This document shows, piece after piece, positions 32,972-41,198 of a DNA stretch of 64,000 nucleotides. The notes below the pieces were generated by a model. The model saw only the letters and a program-made list of their open reading frames with translations. It was not told the origin of the DNA and made no database searches. Source of the stretch: Flavobacterium sp. TR2 (GTDB lineage: Bacteria > Bacteroidota > Bacteroidia > Flavobacteriales > Flavobacteriaceae); NCBI RefSeq assembly GCF_025252405.1, contig NZ_CP104307.1:1860001-1924000 (forward strand). Direction: 5' to 3'. The translations under genes and the position numbers were made by a program. The first letter of the stretch is position 1; each line of letters opens with the position of its first letter.

Positions 32972-35878
32972 TTAGGCGCCTAAAATGTATTCTAAGTTGC
33001 CCTCTATTTCATCATTAATGTAACTTTCTTCCAAAAGAGAATCAGATAATAATTTTTTGTTTTCCTGCAGTTTAATGATTTTTTCTTCGACTGTATTTTT
33101 AGAAATAAAACGAATGACATTTACCTTATTCAATTGCCCAATTCTATGCGCACGAGCAACACCTTGTTTTTCTGCAAAAGGATTCCACCACGGATCTAAA
33201 AATAAAACATAAGAAGCTTTAGTAATATTTAAACCAACTCCACCTGCTTTAAGCGAAATAAAGAATAACAGCGGATTTTCTTTTTCCTGAAACATTTTGA
33301 CCTGTTGTTCTCTTTTATCGGCAGGCGTTTCGCCCGTAATTTCACAAAACTCAATTTTGTTTTCCTTACACCAATCGGTATAAAAATTTAGATTCGTAAC
33401 AAAAGAGCTGAAAATAATTGCCTTCTGTTTTCCTTTAACTAAACTTTCCAAATAATTGGTGACCGCAATATATTTACCCGAATCAATTTCAGAATCCTGA
33501 TCAACCATTTTGGGGTGATTGCTGAGCTGTCTCAATTTCATCAAAGTATTAATGATATTGATTTTGTCTGGACCAGATCCATCAGTTTTAAGCAAAAAAT
33601 TACGAGCTTTAGATTTTTCTTTTTCATATAGTTTTTCTTGCTCAGGATCCATGTCGCAGTAATAAATCTGCTCAGTCAATTCGGGCAGATCTTTTAAAAC
33701 CTGTTCTTTGGTTCTTCTTAAAATATAAGGAGCGATTAGATTTTTTAATTCTGCCAAAACTTCTTCGTTCTGCTTTTTCTCAATAGGATTTTTGAAATTT
33801 TCCATAAAAAAAGCATAACTGCCCAAAATATCCGGATTGATAAATTGCATTTGCGACCATAAATCGTCAAGCGAATTTTCGATTGGTGTACCGCTTAGCG
33901 CAATTTTATGCCCTGTGCTGATTTTGTTGATGGCTTTAAAAATCTTCGAATTTTTATTTTTAATGTATTGGCTTTCATCCAAAATCAGATAGCGGAAATC
34001 GTATTTTTCTAAAATAGAAATATCACGATGAATAATGCTGTAGCTTGTAAAAATCAAATCGGTTGAATTGATTCTGCTCGCGAGCATTTTTCTGTCATTG
34101 CCCACATATTGCATTTTTGAAAAATGAGGTGTGAATTTGCCGGCTTCATTAAACCAGTTAAAAACCAGTGAAGACGGAAGAACAATCAAAGCTTTAAGCG
34201 GTTCTCTTTCAATTGTGGTTTCGTTGGCAAACAAATCAAAATTGGTGGTTTTGGTTGTAAAACCCAATTGTTCTTGTACAGAAACTAAAACAGATAAAGT
34301 TTGCAACGTTTTTCCAAGTCCCATATCATCGGCCAGACACGCGCCCATATTGGAATTGAAATGTCCCAAAAGCCATTTCACGCCATCAATTTGATAAGGT
34401 CTTAAAGTTGCTTTTATTAAATCTGAAGCTGTAAACTCAGCTTGATGAATTTGGTCTAAATCACTTTCGATTTCTGAAATTCCGTCTAAAGCGGTAAAAT
34501 TGCTTTTACGCAACAAAAGGACGCCATTTTCTGTTTTGGCCAATTTTGCCAGCGAACCATATTTGCTAAACCATTCTAGGGGAATCAAAAAGTAATTTCC
34601 GTCTGGCAATGCAAAAAGCCTTTCCTTGCTTTTTATGTTTGGAATAATTTCACTGAAATTGATTTTATAATTTCCAACTGTAATTATTATTTTAATGTCA
34701 AACCAATCGCCAGCCGTTTCTTTTGAAGCAGAAATGGTATAGTTTTCCGTAATGATTTCTTTGCTTTCCAGTTTTAGATTTTCAATAGTAAAACCTAAGT
34801 TTTTAAGTTCTTCTTTATGATCAATAATCAGCTGAATATTGATAAAAGGATCTGTGTTTTCGGCCTCTGAGTTTAATCCAAATAATTCGTTTTTGATTTT
34901 GGTTAAACCAATTTCATTCAATTTTTCGATGTATAAACTTTCGTTAGGATTTCTTTTAAACTGAATTATTTTAGGTTCGTTGGCAATGCTGAAATCGACA
35001 AAAGAATGTGTTTTTTTAATTTTGCTCGCATCAAATGAATATCCGTTATAATCAAAATAAAGATTAAGATAATAGCAGTTTTTGAAAAAATCATGAATAG
35101 GCTGAATCGTGCAGGAAATAATTTTGTCACGAAGCTCAATTTCAAAACCGGTTGCTTCAATATCAATTTTCTTTGCAATTTGCGGAATAAAGCTCTTGAA
35201 GTAATCATCAACTAATTTTGATGGTATTTCAATAGATTTTTTCTTTAGAAAAGGCATTAGTTTTTTGGAGTTCAACTCTTTTAACTGCCCCAATTTTTTA
35301 TTGATAATAAGCCAGCCTGGTTCATCTAAAAGAATATCTACTTTACTGTCCATTGGAGGAAAAACAGTTTCATTTTCCTTTAAAGATAAAGTATAGGTAA
35401 TGCCTTCTGAATGTTTGTCAAACTGAATCTGCGGTTCAAAATCAAGCGGTTCAATACTCACTCTTGAACGATAAAAATCTTTTTCAGGCCCGAGGTTTAA
35501 AGACAGCGGAAATTGCTCTTTTACAATTAAATCATAAAACGAACCTAAATTGAATTTTAAATGCTGACGAATCGCAAATTCAATTTTTGAATCTTTCTGC
35601 AAATCGGCAATTGTTTTGGCTGATTTAATTTTTGCGCCAAATTTCTTAAAAATAAACTCGGGTTTTAAAGAGTCGCAAGCGGTTAATATTCTTTTTGAAT
35701 TGGAATCTAAATTGTCAAAAGTGATTCCGAAACTTTCAAGCACATCGGGACTTGCTTTTTTGTCTAAATATTTGATGTCGCTAGTATTCTCAACAATGTA
35801 TGCGGTTGGAAGATAGGTGTTCAGATTTTTTTCCAAACTGATGTCAAAACAGAACTGAAATGATTTTGTAGGTTCCAA
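32972..35878 (-). CDS. SNF2-family DNA-dependent ATPase/helicase
   Basis: A 968-residue SWI2/SNF2 protein of the RapA/HepA-like bacterial group, expected to remodel protein-DNA or RNA polymerase complexes using ATP. About 490 residues of N-terminal helicase-associated sequence precede the motor. Motor motifs are visible in order: DDMGLGKTLQ (I), LDESQYIKN (II), ALSGTPIEN (III), SLKAGGVGLNITKA (V) and FLDPWWNPFAEKQGVARAHRIGQ (VI). Neither a Zn finger (SWIM) nor nuclease domain was seen. It is followed by a strong terminator region and is probably a single-gene unit. Confidence 0.93.
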   Translation of the reverse strand: MEPTKSFQFCFDISLEKNLNTYLPTAYIVENTSDIKYLDKKASPDVLESFGITFDNLDSNSKRILTACDSLKPEFIFKKFGAKIKSAKTIADLQKDSKIEFAIRQHLKFNLGSFYDLIVKEQFPLSLNLGPEKDFYRSRVSIEPLDFEPQIQFDKHSEGITYTLSLKENETVFPPMDSKVDILLDEPGWLIINKKLGQLKELNSKKLMPFLKKKSIEIPSKLVDDYFKSFIPQIAKKIDIEATGFEIELRDKIISCTIQPIHDFFKNCYYLNLYFDYNGYSFDASKIKKTHSFVDFSIANEPKIIQFKRNPNESLYIEKLNEIGLTKIKNELFGLNSEAENTDPFINIQLIIDHKEELKNLGFTIENLKLESKEIITENYTISASKETAGDWFDIKIIITVGNYKINFSEIIPNIKSKERLFALPDGNYFLIPLEWFSKYGSLAKLAKTENGVLLLRKSNFTALDGISEIESDLDQIHQAEFTASDLIKATLRPYQIDGVKWLLGHFNSNMGACLADDMGLGKTLQTLSVLVSVQEQLGFTTKTTNFDLFANETTIEREPLKALIVLPSSLVFNWFNEAGKFTPHFSKMQYVGNDRKMLASRINSTDLIFTSYSIIHRDISILEKYDFRYLILDESQYIKNKNSKIFKAINKISTGHKIALSGTPIENSLDDLWSQMQFINPDILGSYAFFMENFKNPIEKKQNEEVLAELKNLIAPYILRRTKEQVLKDLPELTEQIYYCDMDPEQEKLYEKEKSKARNFLLKTDGSGPDKINIINTLMKLRQLSNHPKMVDQDSEIDSGKYIAVTNYLESLVKGKQKAIIFSSFVTNLNFYTDWCKENKIEFCEITGETPADKREQQVKMFQEKENPLLFFISLKAGGVGLNITKASYVLFLDPWWNPFAEKQGVARAHRIGQLNKVNVIRFISKNTVEEKIIKLQENKKLLSDSLLEESYINDEIEGNLEYILGA

Positions 35879-35926
35879 GATTTAGGGATTTGGTTAGGCT
35901 TGTAATTTAGGTTTAGGCAAAAAAAT

Positions 35927-35968
35927 AAAAGGAGTTTTCAAAATAGTAATAATTTGAAAACTCCTTTT
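35927..35968 (-). terminator. Terminator of the methyltransferase operon
   Basis: AAAAGGAGTTTTCAAA and TTTGAAAACTCCTTTT form a 16-bp stem with a 10-base loop, about 33 bases beyond the methyltransferase stop. Confidence 0.85.
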
Positions 35969-35970
35969 AA

Positions 35971-35996
35971 ATGAACTTATATCGCTTATATGGTGA
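35971..35996 (-). repeat. Repeated 3'-UTR element, copy 1
   Basis: A 26-base element (plus strand ATGAACTTATATCGCTTATA then TGGTGA) lies between the stop codon of the methyltransferase gene and its terminator. A copy with 24 of 26 identical bases sits in the same place after gpmI (41170-41195). Confidence 0.7.
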
Positions 35997-36001
35997 AAAA
36001 A

Positions 36002-36775
36002 TTAGTTTTCCTGTTTAAAGCAAAGCGGAATAATCTCGCCTTTTGCCAAACAGTATTTTTCAACCAATTCTGGTGCAATTTTGTTGGTGTAATCTTCTTC
36101 AATCACAATAAAACCAATGCTTCTTAATTTATCAAAATAATCTCGGCCATAAACACGAACGTGGTCGTATTGTCCGAATATTTTAGCACGCTCTTTCTGG
36201 TCTGTAATCGAATCATCTGCAAAAGTAACTTCGCGGGATAAATCCTGAGGAATTTGAAGAATCGCCATTCCGCCTGGTTTTAGGACTCTGTATAATTCCT
36301 GCATTGCTTTTGTGTCATCTGGAATGTGCTCCAAAACGTGATTGCATAAAATAACATCATATTCGTTATCCTTAAAAGGCAAATTACAGATGTCTGCTTT
36401 TACGTCTGCCAAGGGCGAAAGTAAATCAGTAGTTGTGTAATCTAAGTTTTTCTGCTTGCGGAATCTTTTATAAAAAGCTTGTTCCGGAGCAAAATGCAAT
36501 ACTTTTTTTGGTGCTGTAAAAAAATCAGTCTGATCGTTTAAATACAGCCAAAGTAAACGGTGTCTTTCCAGTGAAAGCGTGCTTGGAGAAAGTACATTAT
36601 TACGCTGTTTTCCATATCCGTAAGGCAAAAACGATTTAAAGCTTTTTCCGTCAATTGGGTCAGTAAATTTATCTCCTTTTAAAGAGAAAGCTAAAATTGG
36701 ACGCGCCACATAACTCAAACGAATTAATATTGGACGCGGGATTGTATTTAAGACTAATTTGAAAAGTTTTTTCAT
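36002..36775 (-). CDS. Class I SAM-dependent methyltransferase
   Basis: A 257-residue methyltransferase. The SAM-binding region is KVLHFAPEQAFYKRFRKQKNLDYTTTDLLSPLADVKADICNLPFKDNEYDVILCNHVLEHIPDD, near residues 90-155. Its first motif is HFAPE instead of the usual DxGxGxG, a known variant. The substrate is unknown. It starts one base after the stop codon of the small nuclease-like gene, so it could be co-transcribed with the ATPase-nuclease pair. Confidence 0.9.
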   Translation of the reverse strand: MKKLFKLVLNTIPRPILIRLSYVARPILAFSLKGDKFTDPIDGKSFKSFLPYGYGKQRNNVLSPSTLSLERHRLLWLYLNDQTDFFTAPKKVLHFAPEQAFYKRFRKQKNLDYTTTDLLSPLADVKADICNLPFKDNEYDVILCNHVLEHIPDDTKAMQELYRVLKPGGMAILQIPQDLSREVTFADDSITDQKERAKIFGQYDHVRVYGRDYFDKLRSIGFIVIEEDYTNKIAPELVEKYCLAKGEIIPLCFKQEN

Positions 36776-37234
36776 TTATATTTTAAATATTCTTTGAAAT
36801 TTGTCATTGTCAATTACCTGATATTTCGAAAAGAGATGTTTGTATTTTATTTGAAGTTTCCTCTCAGTATTTCTAAAAAATAATAACCTTGCTGCAAGTG
36901 AAGTATTTCTTTTATCATAAACTACGTAAATTTGAAAGATATCATTCGGAAAACATAAGTTTTCTTTAAAACCTTTGTCAAATATATAATTGTAAAAAGA
37001 AATAATAGATTCTGTTGCTTTTAGTCTAAAATCAGTTTCAGAAATCTTTCCTCTTTTGAATTCTACAAATATAACTTTTCCATTTTTAAAGTAAATGGTG
37101 TCGGAAGTCTTTATCTTTTCTTTTGTACCTTCCATTACATCACTATCATCAATTATAGTATCAAAATCAAAAACTTCTTTTGTAGACGAAACTACTGAAA
37201 TTTTATTTTCTTTATCGAATGAAATATCTGTCAA
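36776..37234 (-). CDS. Small PD-(D/E)xK nuclease-like protein, frame broken or shifted at its start
   Basis: I do not recognise a named family. The 152-residue reading shows TSDTIYFKNGKVIFVEFKRGK: Asp45, Glu58 and Lys60 fit the D-(x12)-ExK core of PD-(D/E)xK nucleases, and a helix with Gln/Ser-rich FRLKATESIISFYNY follows. The only start in frame is TTG (37234). Another frame offers ATG 37287 (MRINDIEQFLKIMFEK), overlapping the ATPase end by 11 bases, but it stops at 37230. The two frames meet at an A7 tract (37238-37244); one extra A would join them. It could be a broken gene, a slippage site or a sequence error. Confidence 0.6.
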   Translation of the reverse strand: MTDISFDKENKISVVSSTKEVFDFDTIIDDSDVMEGTKEKIKTSDTIYFKNGKVIFVEFKRGKISETDFRLKATESIISFYNYIFDKGFKENLCFPNDIFQIYVVYDKRNTSLAARLLFFRNTERKLQIKYKHLFSKYQVIDNDKFQRIFKI

Positions 37235-37276
37235 CGATTTTTTTCGAACATTATCTTCAAAAATTGTTCAATGTCA

Positions 37277-38572
37277 TTAATTCTCATCATTCAGGTCTTG
37301 AATTGTATAAAAAGCTTCGGAAATGGAACTTAAAATCGGGGATATGTTTTTTGTGACATCAATTATTTTTGAGCATAATCCATTTTCTTTTTTTTCTGCA
37401 AAATAAAAATTTGTTGATTTTTCATATTGATATTTTTTAGAATATGCTTCCAAAGCTTCAATGAAGTATGGACTGTGTGATGTCAATAAAATTGGAATGG
37501 CTAATTCCTTAGATAATAAAACTAAAATTTCAGCAAATTTAACTTGCCAAGTTGGATGTAAATGAACTTCAGGTTCATCAATAATTAATAAAGTGTTTGA
37601 ATTTAATTTCCCTTTTTGTAAAAGTAATTGCAGAATTCCAAAACTTTTTATTCCAGTAGCAATATTTCCAAATTCGAATTCTGTAGCATTTTTTGTAAAA
37701 ACTATTTCGTCTAATGAATCAATATTAAAATCACCATTTATGACTTTTGATATCATAGATAGTAAATTGTTATTTTTGCTACTATCATCAGAGAAAATAC
37801 TCAATTCATTTTCTCTTAAAAATATTAGTTTATTTAAATGATCATTCTTGTCTATAATTTCATTAAAACGAACGAAATAAGTTTGCGTTAGTCTTAATGG
37901 TGATTCGATAAAAATGACTTCATCGTAATAGAAAGAAGAACTGTTTTCAAGTCCTAAGAATTCAATTTTATCTTTGAAATAAATACTTTTTTCTTCAATT
38001 CCTCCAATTTTAATAAAAGAGTCACTTTTATTGAATGAATTGGATATTTGATTGCCAAATTCATTTTTTAAAAAAGATTCTAATCTATAATGTAGTGCTT
38101 CTGTAGAATCAAAAGAAATTGAAGTTCTATGATTAAAATCATTTATGAATTCAGAAAGTTTTTCCTTAATCTGTTGGTTGGAATAATTATCGTATAAGTT
38201 AAGTACAGCATCCAATGCATTATTTATAGAATTAATAATTTCAACATCTTTTTTTGAATGTAACAAAGAAGGTCTTATTTCTAATTTCTCTAGAAATTCT
38301 GAAATAAATTTATTTTGAATATTTTGGTCATTTTCATTCGTTGTAGTAGTTCTTGACAAAAGATTTCGAATATCTCTAGTTTTGTCATAAACAAATCGGA
38401 TTTTATTTGCATTATGCGATATTTCGTCGCCATTTACGCCTCTAATTAATGCATATAAAACTTTACCGACGGTACTTTTTCCAGAATCATTTTGACCGGC
38501 AATGAGAGTAATTCCCTCAATATTGATGTCAGCTTCTTCAATAATTCCAATATTTTGGAGTTTAATTTTCAT
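37277..38572 (-). CDS. ABC/OLD-type AAA ATPase
   Basis: A 431-residue ATPase of the AAA_15/AAA_21 class related to OLD, RecF and SMC heads. Walker A is GQNDSGKST (26-34), a signature-like IATGIKSFG lies at about 304-312, Walker B is TLLIIDEPEVHLHP (327-340), and the H-loop His is in LLTSHSPYF (about 366). No TOPRIM nuclease follows, so it is shorter than OLD proteins. A helical insert (about 80-230) replaces a coiled coil. The adjoining small nuclease-like gene suggests a two-gene ATPase-nuclease module, a layout seen in anti-phage systems such as Septu and RloAB. The function is inferred from layout only. Confidence 0.85.
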   Translation of the reverse strand: MKIKLQNIGIIEEADINIEGITLIAGQNDSGKSTVGKVLYALIRGVNGDEISHNANKIRFVYDKTRDIRNLLSRTTTTNENDQNIQNKFISEFLEKLEIRPSLLHSKKDVEIINSINNALDAVLNLYDNYSNQQIKEKLSEFINDFNHRTSISFDSTEALHYRLESFLKNEFGNQISNSFNKSDSFIKIGGIEEKSIYFKDKIEFLGLENSSSFYYDEVIFIESPLRLTQTYFVRFNEIIDKNDHLNKLIFLRENELSIFSDDSSKNNNLLSMISKVINGDFNIDSLDEIVFTKNATEFEFGNIATGIKSFGILQLLLQKGKLNSNTLLIIDEPEVHLHPTWQVKFAEILVLLSKELAIPILLTSHSPYFIEALEAYSKKYQYEKSTNFYFAEKKENGLCSKIIDVTKNISPILSSISEAFYTIQDLNDEN

Positions 38573-38705
38573 TAGATACTTTTTATAAAGTAGTTAGGTT
38601 TAAACTTAATAAATAATTTCTATACTAAGTTATAAAATTATTTTGGCTAATATATTATTTTAATAATCTTGGCGTATATCTTTGTGAATCTCTGTGGAAT
38701 AAACA

Positions 38706-39524
38706 TTACACTACAAGGGGAACTTGTCTGAATTCATCTTCTTCGTTACTCTCGATTCCAAGAGCTTTATAGATGTATTGGAAAGTCGATAACAATTCTG
38801 GTTTTCCATCAACTAAAGCAACATCGTGTTCGAAATGCGCACTTGGTTTTCCGTCAGCGGTCAAGATTGTCCAGCCGTCTTTAAGCTGTTTGATATTTCT
38901 GGTTCCCATATTGATCATAGGTTCGATTGCGACAACCATTCCTTCAACAAAAAGTTTTCCGCGTCCGCGTTTTCCGTAGTTTGGCATTTCTGGCTCTTCG
39001 TGCATTTTTTGCCCGACACCATGTCCAACCAATTCACGAACAACACCGTAACCGTGAGCTTCAGTATATTTTTGAATCGCATTTCCGACATCTTCTACGC
39101 GATTTCCAGCTTTAAATTCTCTAATTCCAACGTAAAGAGATTCTTTAGTTACGCGCAAAAGTTTTTTAACTTCAGGAGCAACTTCTCCGATTTCGAAACT
39201 GTAAGCGTGATCTCCGTGGAAACCATTTTTAAAAGCCCCGCAGTCAACCGAAATAACATCACCGTTTTTAAGAGGAACATTATTAGGAATACCGTGAACA
39301 ACTTGAGCGTTTGGGCTCATGCAAAGCGAATTCGGAAAATCATACAATCCAAGGAAACTTGGAACTGCACCGTGATCACGAATAAATTCTTCGGCCAATT
39401 TGTCAAGATATAATGTTGTAACTCCTTCTTTAATTTCAGAAGCAATCATTCCTAATGTTTTTGATACGATTAAAGCACTTTCGCGCATTAATTCGATTTC
39501 CTCTCTAGTTTTCTGGATAATCAT
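38706..39524 (-). CDS. map: Methionine aminopeptidase, type I
   Basis: This metallopeptidase removes N-terminal Met from new proteins. The 272-residue protein contains the family metal-binding residues: D in DVISVDCGAFKNGFHGDHAYSF, H in ELVGHGVGQKMHEEPEMPNYG, and E in VAIEPMINMG and FEHDVALV. I chose ATG 39524 (MIIQKTREEIELMRES), which matches the usual start. The longer reading to 39548 would overlap the -7 box at 39546-39553. It lies 133 bases upstream of the ATPase on the same strand. Confidence 0.95.
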   Translation of the reverse strand: MIIQKTREEIELMRESALIVSKTLGMIASEIKEGVTTLYLDKLAEEFIRDHGAVPSFLGLYDFPNSLCMSPNAQVVHGIPNNVPLKNGDVISVDCGAFKNGFHGDHAYSFEIGEVAPEVKKLLRVTKESLYVGIREFKAGNRVEDVGNAIQKYTEAHGYGVVRELVGHGVGQKMHEEPEMPNYGKRGRGKLFVEGMVVAIEPMINMGTRNIKQLKDGWTILTADGKPSAHFEHDVALVDGKPELLSTFQYIYKALGIESNEEDEFRQVPLVV

Positions 39525-39545
39525 ATTTTTCCCATTTTCAGTTGG

Positions 39546-39553
39546 CAAAAGTA
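39546..39553 (-). promoter_or_regulatory. -7 box of map
   Basis: The minus strand reads TACTTTTG (TAnnTTTG), 21 bases before the chosen map start. Confidence 0.5.
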
Positions 39554-39589
39554 CAATTTTTATCTCATTTTTTTATGTAATTTTTTTTC

Positions 39590-39700
39590 GCCACGAATTC
39601 ACGAATTATCTTAAATAAAAATCTAAGAAATCGAATTTCACAAACTTCATTGATAAAGAATTTAAAGGTGAAGTTTTGGTGTAATTCGTGAATTCGTGGC
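39590..39700. repeat. Palindromic intergenic repeat, CGCCACGAATTC family, copy 3
   Basis: Arms of 20 bases (GCCACGAATTCACGAATTAT at 39590-39609 and GTAATTCGTGAATTCGTGGC at 39681-39700) match at 19 positions around a 71-base loop. It lies between the divergent map and DUF445 genes, so it is not a terminator here. Confidence 0.85.
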
Positions 39701-39760
39701 TAATAACTCGTGAGGCTTTCAGAAAAAAGCCATAAATTAGTAGTGCAAATGTTTATAATT

Positions 39761-41014
39761 ATGGAAATTTCAACTGATCAAGATATAGCTAAAGTAAAGG
39801 CATTAAAGAAAATGAAAGCAACAGCTTTGTCGCTTTTGGGTTTTGCGGTGCTTCTTTTTATAATTGCCATTTATTTTAAAATTCCAATGCTTCAAGCTTT
39901 TAGCGAGGCGGCAATGGTTGGCGGAATTGCCGATTGGTTTGCTGTTGTGGCGCTTTTTCGTCACCCGATGGGAATTCCAATTTGGCATACGGCAATTATT
40001 CCGACTAAGAAAAATGAAATTGGGGAGAACCTAGGAAATTTTGTTTCTGAGGAATTTCTCGACCGCGAAAAATTAGAAATTAAATTGGACGAATTCAATT
40101 TTGCAACTAAGGCTTCAGAATGGCTTTCGAAGGGAGAAAATGCGAATAAAATTGCCAATGCGGTTGCAGTAAGTGTCATACCCGGAATTCTAAGGACTAT
40201 TAAAGATGAAGATGTGAAGCGATTTATTCAAGTTCAGTTTAAGGAAAAAATTGAAGGAATAAATTTTGGAGAATGGGTAGCATTGGCATTAGAACCTTTA
40301 CAAAAAGGAAACTTAAAAAATCAGATGCTGACGAATCTTCTTGAAGTAATGAGCAGTGAATTGACTAATAATAAAGATCTGATCAGACAGAAAGTAAAAG
40401 CATCTACTCCGCTTTTAAGCTTTGGATTGGCTGATAAAAGCATTACAGAAGGTGTTTTTAATGGTTTGCAGGATTTTCTGAACGAAGCTAAAAAGCCAGA
40501 AAGCGCTGTGCGTTTAAAAATTGATGAGTATATTTTTAATTTCTTGGAAAAAGTCAAAAACTCTGAAGAAATGAGAATCAAAATCAATGATATGATTTTG
40601 GGTTTTGTAGGGAGAAAAGAGGTTCAGGATTACATTAATGGAATTTGGGACGAAATTAAACTTTCCATTACCAACGATTTAAGCCGCGGAGATGATTCGT
40701 CAATAAAAAATAATATTGCAGATTTAATTCAGACTTTCGGTAACGGTATTAAGGAAGATGCCGTGATGATTGATAAAATCAACGGATTTATTAAAAATGA
40801 TCTATTATCAATGCTTTTGAACAATAAAAAAGTAATTGGAGATTTGATTTCGTCAACTGTTAAAAGTTGGGACGGGAAAGAGGTTTCAGAGAAACTAGAA
40901 CTAGAAATTGGGAAAGATCTTCAATATATAAGAATCAATGGGACTTTGGTTGGTGGCGTTATCGGGCTCGTGATTTATGGCGTTGAGCAGATTTATCATT
41001 ATTTTATTTTTTGA
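39761..41014 (+). CDS. DUF445-family membrane protein
   Basis: A 417-residue DUF445 protein of unknown function. After a short charged head, one hydrophobic helix (ATALSLLGFAVLLFIIAIYF) and AFSEAAMVGGIADWFAVVALFRHPMGIPIWHTAIIPTKKNEIGENLGNFV form the diagnostic start of the family. A long helical middle and a final membrane helix (GTLVGGVIGLVIYGVEQIY) follow. I chose ATG 39761; the GTG at 39710 would begin too close to the palindromic element. Confidence 0.9.
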   Translation: MEISTDQDIAKVKALKKMKATALSLLGFAVLLFIIAIYFKIPMLQAFSEAAMVGGIADWFAVVALFRHPMGIPIWHTAIIPTKKNEIGENLGNFVSEEFLDREKLEIKLDEFNFATKASEWLSKGENANKIANAVAVSVIPGILRTIKDEDVKRFIQVQFKEKIEGINFGEWVALALEPLQKGNLKNQMLTNLLEVMSSELTNNKDLIRQKVKASTPLLSFGLADKSITEGVFNGLQDFLNEAKKPESAVRLKIDEYIFNFLEKVKNSEEMRIKINDMILGFVGRKEVQDYINGIWDEIKLSITNDLSRGDDSSIKNNIADLIQTFGNGIKEDAVMIDKINGFIKNDLLSMLLNNKKVIGDLISSTVKSWDGKEVSEKLELEIGKDLQYIRINGTLVGGVIGLVIYGVEQIYHYFIF

Positions 41015-41040
41015 TAAAAAACATTTCAAATTATACGATT

Positions 41041-41102
41041 GCCACCCTGAGCGGAAGCCTGTGATCTCTACTGCACGCGCCTTCGACTTCACTCAGGCTG
41101 GC
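41041..41102. repeat. Short inverted repeat, CCACCCTGAG type
   Basis: GCCACCCTGAG (41041-41051) and CTCAGGCTGGC (41092-41102) are inverted with one mismatch, in the convergent gap between the DUF445 and gpmI genes. The inside is GC-richer than the flanks. Confidence 0.6.
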
Positions 41103-41118
41103 ATACAAGACTTAAAAC

Positions 41119-41157
41119 AAAAAAGAGGCAAATGTTGAAATTTGCCTCTTTTTTTGA
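41119..41157. terminator. Bidirectional terminator between the DUF445 gene and gpmI
   Basis: AAAAGAGGCAAAT and ATTTGCCTCTTTT form a 13-bp stem with a 6-base loop and T-runs on both strands. Confidence 0.9.
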
Positions 41158-41169
41158 GATCTGTTTTTA

Positions 41170-41195
41170 ATGAACTTATATAACTTATATGGTGA
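41170..41195 (-). repeat. Repeated 3'-UTR element, copy 2
   Basis: A 26-base element, 24 bases identical to the one at 35971-35996, between the gpmI stop codon and its terminator. The two gene tails share the order stop, element, hairpin. Confidence 0.7.
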
Positions 41196-41198
41196 TAA

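Noticed and set aside
36002..38572. Restriction-modification system made of the methyltransferase plus ATPase-nuclease
   Set aside because: The methyltransferase resembles small-molecule or cell-wall type enzymes, lacks DNA methylase motifs (DPPY, NPPY or PC) and any target-recognition domain, so it is more likely an unrelated neighbour.
38826..39413. Antisense open frame of 195 codons across map
   Set aside because: It lies wholly inside a strongly conserved gene and its product is Phe/Ser/Asn-rich shadow sequence with no domain.
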